The notes under the pieces are model-generated. The model was not told the origin of the DNA and did no database searches. It saw nothing but the letters and a program-made list of their open reading frames with translations. DNA of 16,535 nucleotides from Gammaproteobacteria bacterium (GTDB lineage Bacteria; Pseudomonadota; Alphaproteobacteria; UBA828), in contig PAWF01000010.1 of assembly GCA_002714015.1 (NCBI GenBank), positions 41,964 through 58,498 on the forward strand. Reading direction: 5' to 3'. The position numbers and the translations under genes were made by a program. The number at the start of each line of letters is the position of its first letter. The first letter of the stretch is position 1. Below, piece by piece: positions 15,438-16,535 of this stretch.

Positions 15438-16535
15438 CTAAGTCACCCCTTTTTTTGAAAGAGCCTTAATTTTTTTATCATCATAATTAATCCAGTCTTT
15501 TAATATTTTTTCAGTATGTTCTCCTAGAATTGGTGCAGCAGATGGATAGTCAACGGGGCTTTTTGAGAACTTAATAGGGTTTCCCGGATGATCTACATAT
15601 ATCCCAGAAGCATGTGGGATAGATACTTTCATATTGCGGGCTAAAATTTGTGGGTCAGAAAAGACTCTATCTAATTTATTTATTGGACCGCAAGGTACTC
15701 CGGCAACATCGAGCTGAGAAATCCATTCATCCATAGTTTTAGTAAGTGTTAAATTTTGTATTTGCTCATTAACAAACTCACGATTTTCAATTCTAGACCT
15801 ATGAGTTTTAAATCGGGGGTCTTTTATCAAGTCGGGATTTCCTGCAATATTTAGAAATTTTTCCAACTGTCCATTATTTCCTATTCCGAGAATCATGTGT
15901 CCGTCTTTTGTAGGAAATACTCCATAGGGAACAATATTTATGTGTTCGTTTCCAAACCTTTCGGGTGCTTGACCCCCAACTAGATAATTCATCGCTTGTG
16001 TAGATAACCAACTAGCTTGTGTATCTAATAGTGCTAAATCAATATGTTGACCTTCACCTGTCAATTGTCGCCAGTTAAGTGCAGCTAAGATTGCAGTTAT
16101 TGCATACATTCCAGTCATTAAATCCGAAACTGCAACTCCAACTTTTTGAGGTCCTGCACCTGGCTGACCATCGGGTACACCTGTTATACTCATTAATCCG
16201 CCGGCACCCTGAATGATTAGATCATATCCAGCTCTTTCTGAATAAGGGCCTGTTTGACCAAAACCCGTAATAGAACAGTATATAAGTCGTTTGTTGTAAT
16301 GGGCTAAGCTCTCATAGTCGAGATTGTATTTTTTGAGACCACCTACTTTATAGTTTTCAATTAAAATATCTGCCTTGGTTGCAAGCTCACGAGCTATTTC
16401 TTGACCCTCTATTTTTGATAGATCAATTGTTATGGACCGCTTTGCCCTGTTTGTTGACATAAAATAGGCTGCGTCACCAGTTTCATTTCCTTCGCTGTCT
16501 TTGATAAATGGGGGACCCCAACTACGAGTATCATC
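15438..16535 (-). CDS. CaiB/BaiF family III CoA-transferase (5' end outside the window)
   Basis: Family III CoA-transferases move CoA between a CoA thioester and a free carboxylate. The frame stays open to the window edge, giving 365 visible residues. The first visible are DDTRSWGPPFIKD, which in relatives lie about 50 residues from the start; the ATG near 16460 is therefore internal. 'NRAKRSITIDL', 'SITGFGQTGPYSERAGYD' and 'GQHIDLALLDTQ' follow. The Asp in LLDT (16023-16025) is the expected catalytic residue that forms the acyl-CoA anhydride/thioester. The sequence recalls the SUGCT branch (succinyl-CoA:glutarate CoA-transferase, 'YGVF.TKDGHMILGIGNN'), but the substrate cannot be assigned. 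It is immediately upstream of gluQ. Confidence 0.9.
   Translation of the reverse strand, partial: DDTRSWGPPFIKDSEGNETGDAAYFMSTNRAKRSITIDLSKIEGQEIARELATKADILIENYKVGGLKKYNLDYESLAHYNKRLIYCSITGFGQTGPYSERAGYDLIIQGAGGLMSITGVPDGQPGAGPQKVGVAVSDLMTGMYAITAILAALNWRQLTGEGQHIDLALLDTQASWLSTQAMNYLVGGQAPERFGNEHINIVPYGVFPTKDGHMILGIGNNGQLEKFLNIAGNPDLIKDPRFKTHRSRIENREFVNEQIQNLTLTKTMDEWISQLDVAGVPCGPINKLDRVFSDPQILARNMKVSIPHASGIYVDHPGNPIKFSKSPVDYPSAAPILGEHTEKILKDWINYDDKKIKALSKKGVT

Overview
The window looks like chromosomal DNA of an AT-rich, tightly packed alphaproteobacterium, probably a streamlined marine lineage related to Rhodospirillales or SAR116-like groups. This rests on the gene set and order: hisC-tyrC / DUF2125 / ChaC / plsC-YdcF / MJ0042 zinc ribbon / lysA-lptM-argH, and a HIG1-like small membrane protein followed by cobalamin adenosyltransferase, etfB, etfA and a 3-hydroxybutyryl-CoA dehydrogenase. 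The proteins also read as alphaproteobacterial. The exact taxon cannot be fixed by eye. No tRNA, rRNA, CRISPR array or insertion sequence was seen.

Region 1 (1-4081). The last codons of a probable hisC overlap tyrC (tyrosine synthesis) on the + strand. A DUF2125 protein (-), a ChaC-type gamma-glutamylcyclotransferase (+), and a plsC-YdcF pair (-) follow. Region 2 (4082-8048). A 358-bp AT-rich gap separates YdcF from a zinc-ribbon/DUF3426 membrane protein (+). Next is a minus-strand cluster transcribed argH -> lptM-like lipoprotein -> lysA. argH carries one in-frame TAA in an otherwise intact frame. The lipoprotein is a 47-residue gene that overlaps the argH stop codon.

Region 3 (8308-10826). 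Three plus-strand genes each encode an exported protein: a YVTN/YncE-like beta-propeller, a compact S41 serine protease whose GTG start lies inside the propeller gene, and a PCu(A)C copper chaperone. The chaperone gene contains a run of nine G's and a His-rich tail. This is the least ordinary part of the window and the best candidate for an uncharacterised extracytoplasmic, possibly copper-linked, module.

Region 4 (10913-16535, all minus strand). Transcription order is a CaiB/BaiF family III CoA-transferase (5' end beyond the window), gluQ, a possible promoter, a twin-transmembrane HIG1-like protein, a PduO-type ATP:cob(I)alamin adenosyltransferase, etfB, etfA and 3-hydroxybutyryl-CoA dehydrogenase. 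This set fits acyl-CoA/3-hydroxyacyl-CoA oxidation, with electrons passed through ETF to the quinone pool, and cofactor supply for a B12-dependent enzyme such as methylmalonyl-CoA mutase.

Most of the window is ordinary core metabolism. The points worth a second look are the argH stop codon, the exported three-gene module with its G9 tract, the gap where ftsEX often sits in relatives, and some unusual start sites and active-site residues.
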